Shown one piece after another: positions 6,366 through 6,675 of a stretch of 6,675 nucleotides of DNA. Under the pieces are notes generated by a model that was not told the origin of the DNA, searched no databases, and saw only the letters and a list, made by a program, of their open reading frames with translations. The stretch comes from Atribacterota bacterium (lineage in GTDB: Bacteria > Atribacterota > Phoenicimicrobiia > Phoenicimicrobiales > Phoenicimicrobiaceae). Position numbers and translations under genes: made by a program. The first letter of the stretch is position 1, and each line of letters begins with the position of its first letter. The stretch spans positions 1 to 6,675 of the forward strand of contig JAUVOA010000086.1 of NCBI GenBank assembly GCA_030599445.1. Reading direction: 5' to 3'.

Positions 6366-6406
6366 GAATCATGGAATCTGTTTGAAAAATGAATCTGATA
6401 ATCTAT
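6366..6406. repeat. Tandem GAATC direct repeats upstream of tctC
   Basis: On the plus strand GAATC starts at 6366, 6374 and 6391, and a TAATC variant at 6399. They form two 8-bp-spaced pairs, with first units 25 bp apart. GAATCTG itself occurs twice exactly (6374 and 6391). Paired direct repeats of this sort are typical of response-regulator or activator sites. They lie about 52 to 91 nt upstream of the predicted P2 start, or inside the leader if P1 is used. Confidence 0.4.
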
Positions 6407-6467
6407 AAATAGGAAATTAACGAAGCCTGGGTACAGTGTATCGCTTTTAATGATTGATCTTTTTTTA

Positions 6468-6496
6468 ATAGTATCATAAGTAATTTTTGCTGTCAA
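6468..6496 (-). promoter_or_regulatory. Distal sigma-70-type promoter of tctC (P1)
   Basis: The minus strand has a perfect TTGACA (6491-6496), a 17-nt spacer and TACTAT (6468-6473, four of six) with the extended -10 dinucleotide TG one base upstream. The expected start is near 6461, leaving a leader of about 160 nt before the tctC ATG. It lies about 90 nt past the stop of the oxidoreductase gene. The spacing and -35 box match the tctB promoter. Confidence 0.62.
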
Positions 6497-6508
6497 TTTT
6501 CCAAATTG
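6494..6508. promoter_or_regulatory. Dyad overlapping the P1 -35 box, candidate operator
   Basis: CAATTT-3 nt-AAATTG is a perfect 15-bp dyad on the plus strand and covers the first three bases of the -35 hexamer. A protein bound here would block or contact RNA polymerase. The arms are AT-rich, so chance occurrence is possible, and no second copy was found. Confidence 0.38.
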
Positions 6509-6587
6509 CCTTACATTGAGCAAGTGGACTAGCCCTAAGAGTAAATCCTTTTTGTTAAAACTACTGACTTTCTATAGAATTTCATAT

Positions 6588-6675
6588 TTAAATGGCAGAA
6601 TCGAGAGGTATCTCAACTTCAGTTCCTCTGCGTTCTGCTGAAAGATAGGCGGCATAAAGAACACCCACTATATCA
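6588..6675 (-). CDS. C-terminal end of a Gfo/Idh/MocA-type oxidoreductase (5' part outside window)
   Basis: The last 28 codons before a TAA stop (6588-6590) are in the window. The peptide contains VGVLYAAYLSAERRGTEVEI followed by PLDSAI. This resembles the usual end of Gfo/Idh/MocA dehydrogenases, where a final helix with AAYxSAxxG is followed by a V-E-hydrophobic-P strand. These NAD(P)-dependent enzymes oxidise or reduce sugars, inositols and related compounds in the cytoplasm. No terminator is evident between this stop and tctC, so read-through is possible. The call rests on a short stretch only, and the substrate cannot be judged. Confidence 0.65.
   Translation of the reverse strand, partial: DIVGVLYAAYLSAERRGTEVEIPLDSAI

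Noticed and set aside
6577..6600. Terminator for the upstream oxidoreductase gene
   Set aside because: Only a short TTCTATAGAA palindrome lies nearby, with no GC-rich stem and no U-tract.

Overview
The window is AT-rich and single-stranded in its organisation: every supported gene reads on the minus strand. In transcription order (right to left) these are: the tail of a Gfo/Idh/MocA-type oxidoreductase (cut by the right edge), then tctC, tctB and tctA, which together make a complete tripartite tricarboxylate transporter (TTT). They are followed by an RNase Z-like metallo-beta-lactamase (MBL) fold hydrolase, a HAD phosphatase, and a DegT/StrS-type PLP aminotransferase (cut by the left edge). 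No rRNA, tRNA, CRISPR array or mobile element was seen.

Organism: low GC, near-perfect Shine-Dalgarno (SD) sequences, and TTG and GTG starts suggest a Firmicutes-like translation system. The solute-binding protein has a plain Sec signal peptide with no lipobox cysteine, which suggests a soluble periplasmic protein and so a two-membrane cell. A diderm anaerobic lineage such as Atribacterota, Thermotogota, Synergistota or Halanaerobiales would fit. This is inference; the window has no phylogenetic marker.

Layout: 6588-6675 oxidoreductase C-terminus. 6301-6587 is the regulatory region of tctC, with two candidate promoters, a dyad over one -35 box, tandem GAATC direct repeats and a 14-nt match to the 16S 3' end. 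5323-6300 tctC. 4991-5322 is a spacer holding a hairpin terminator and then a consensus-like promoter, so tctBA can be transcribed apart from tctC. 4277-4990 tctB, 2752-4260 tctA, 1984-2748 MBL and 1367-1981 HAD are packed with gaps of 16, 3 and 2 nt. 1256-1366 has a 14-bp palindrome and a possible promoter before the aminotransferase (1-1255).

How they may work together: TctC captures a small, probably carboxylated, solute outside the inner membrane and TctAB import it. The MBL hydrolase and HAD phosphatase are tightly coupled to TctA and may process the imported compound. The flanking oxidoreductase and aminotransferase are of types often found in sugar, inositol or amino-sugar pathways. 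The substrate cannot be read from the sequence. The most unusual points are an enlarged TctB with an apparent internal repeat, the TTT-MBL-HAD coupling, and the insertion just before the aminotransferase's catalytic lysine.
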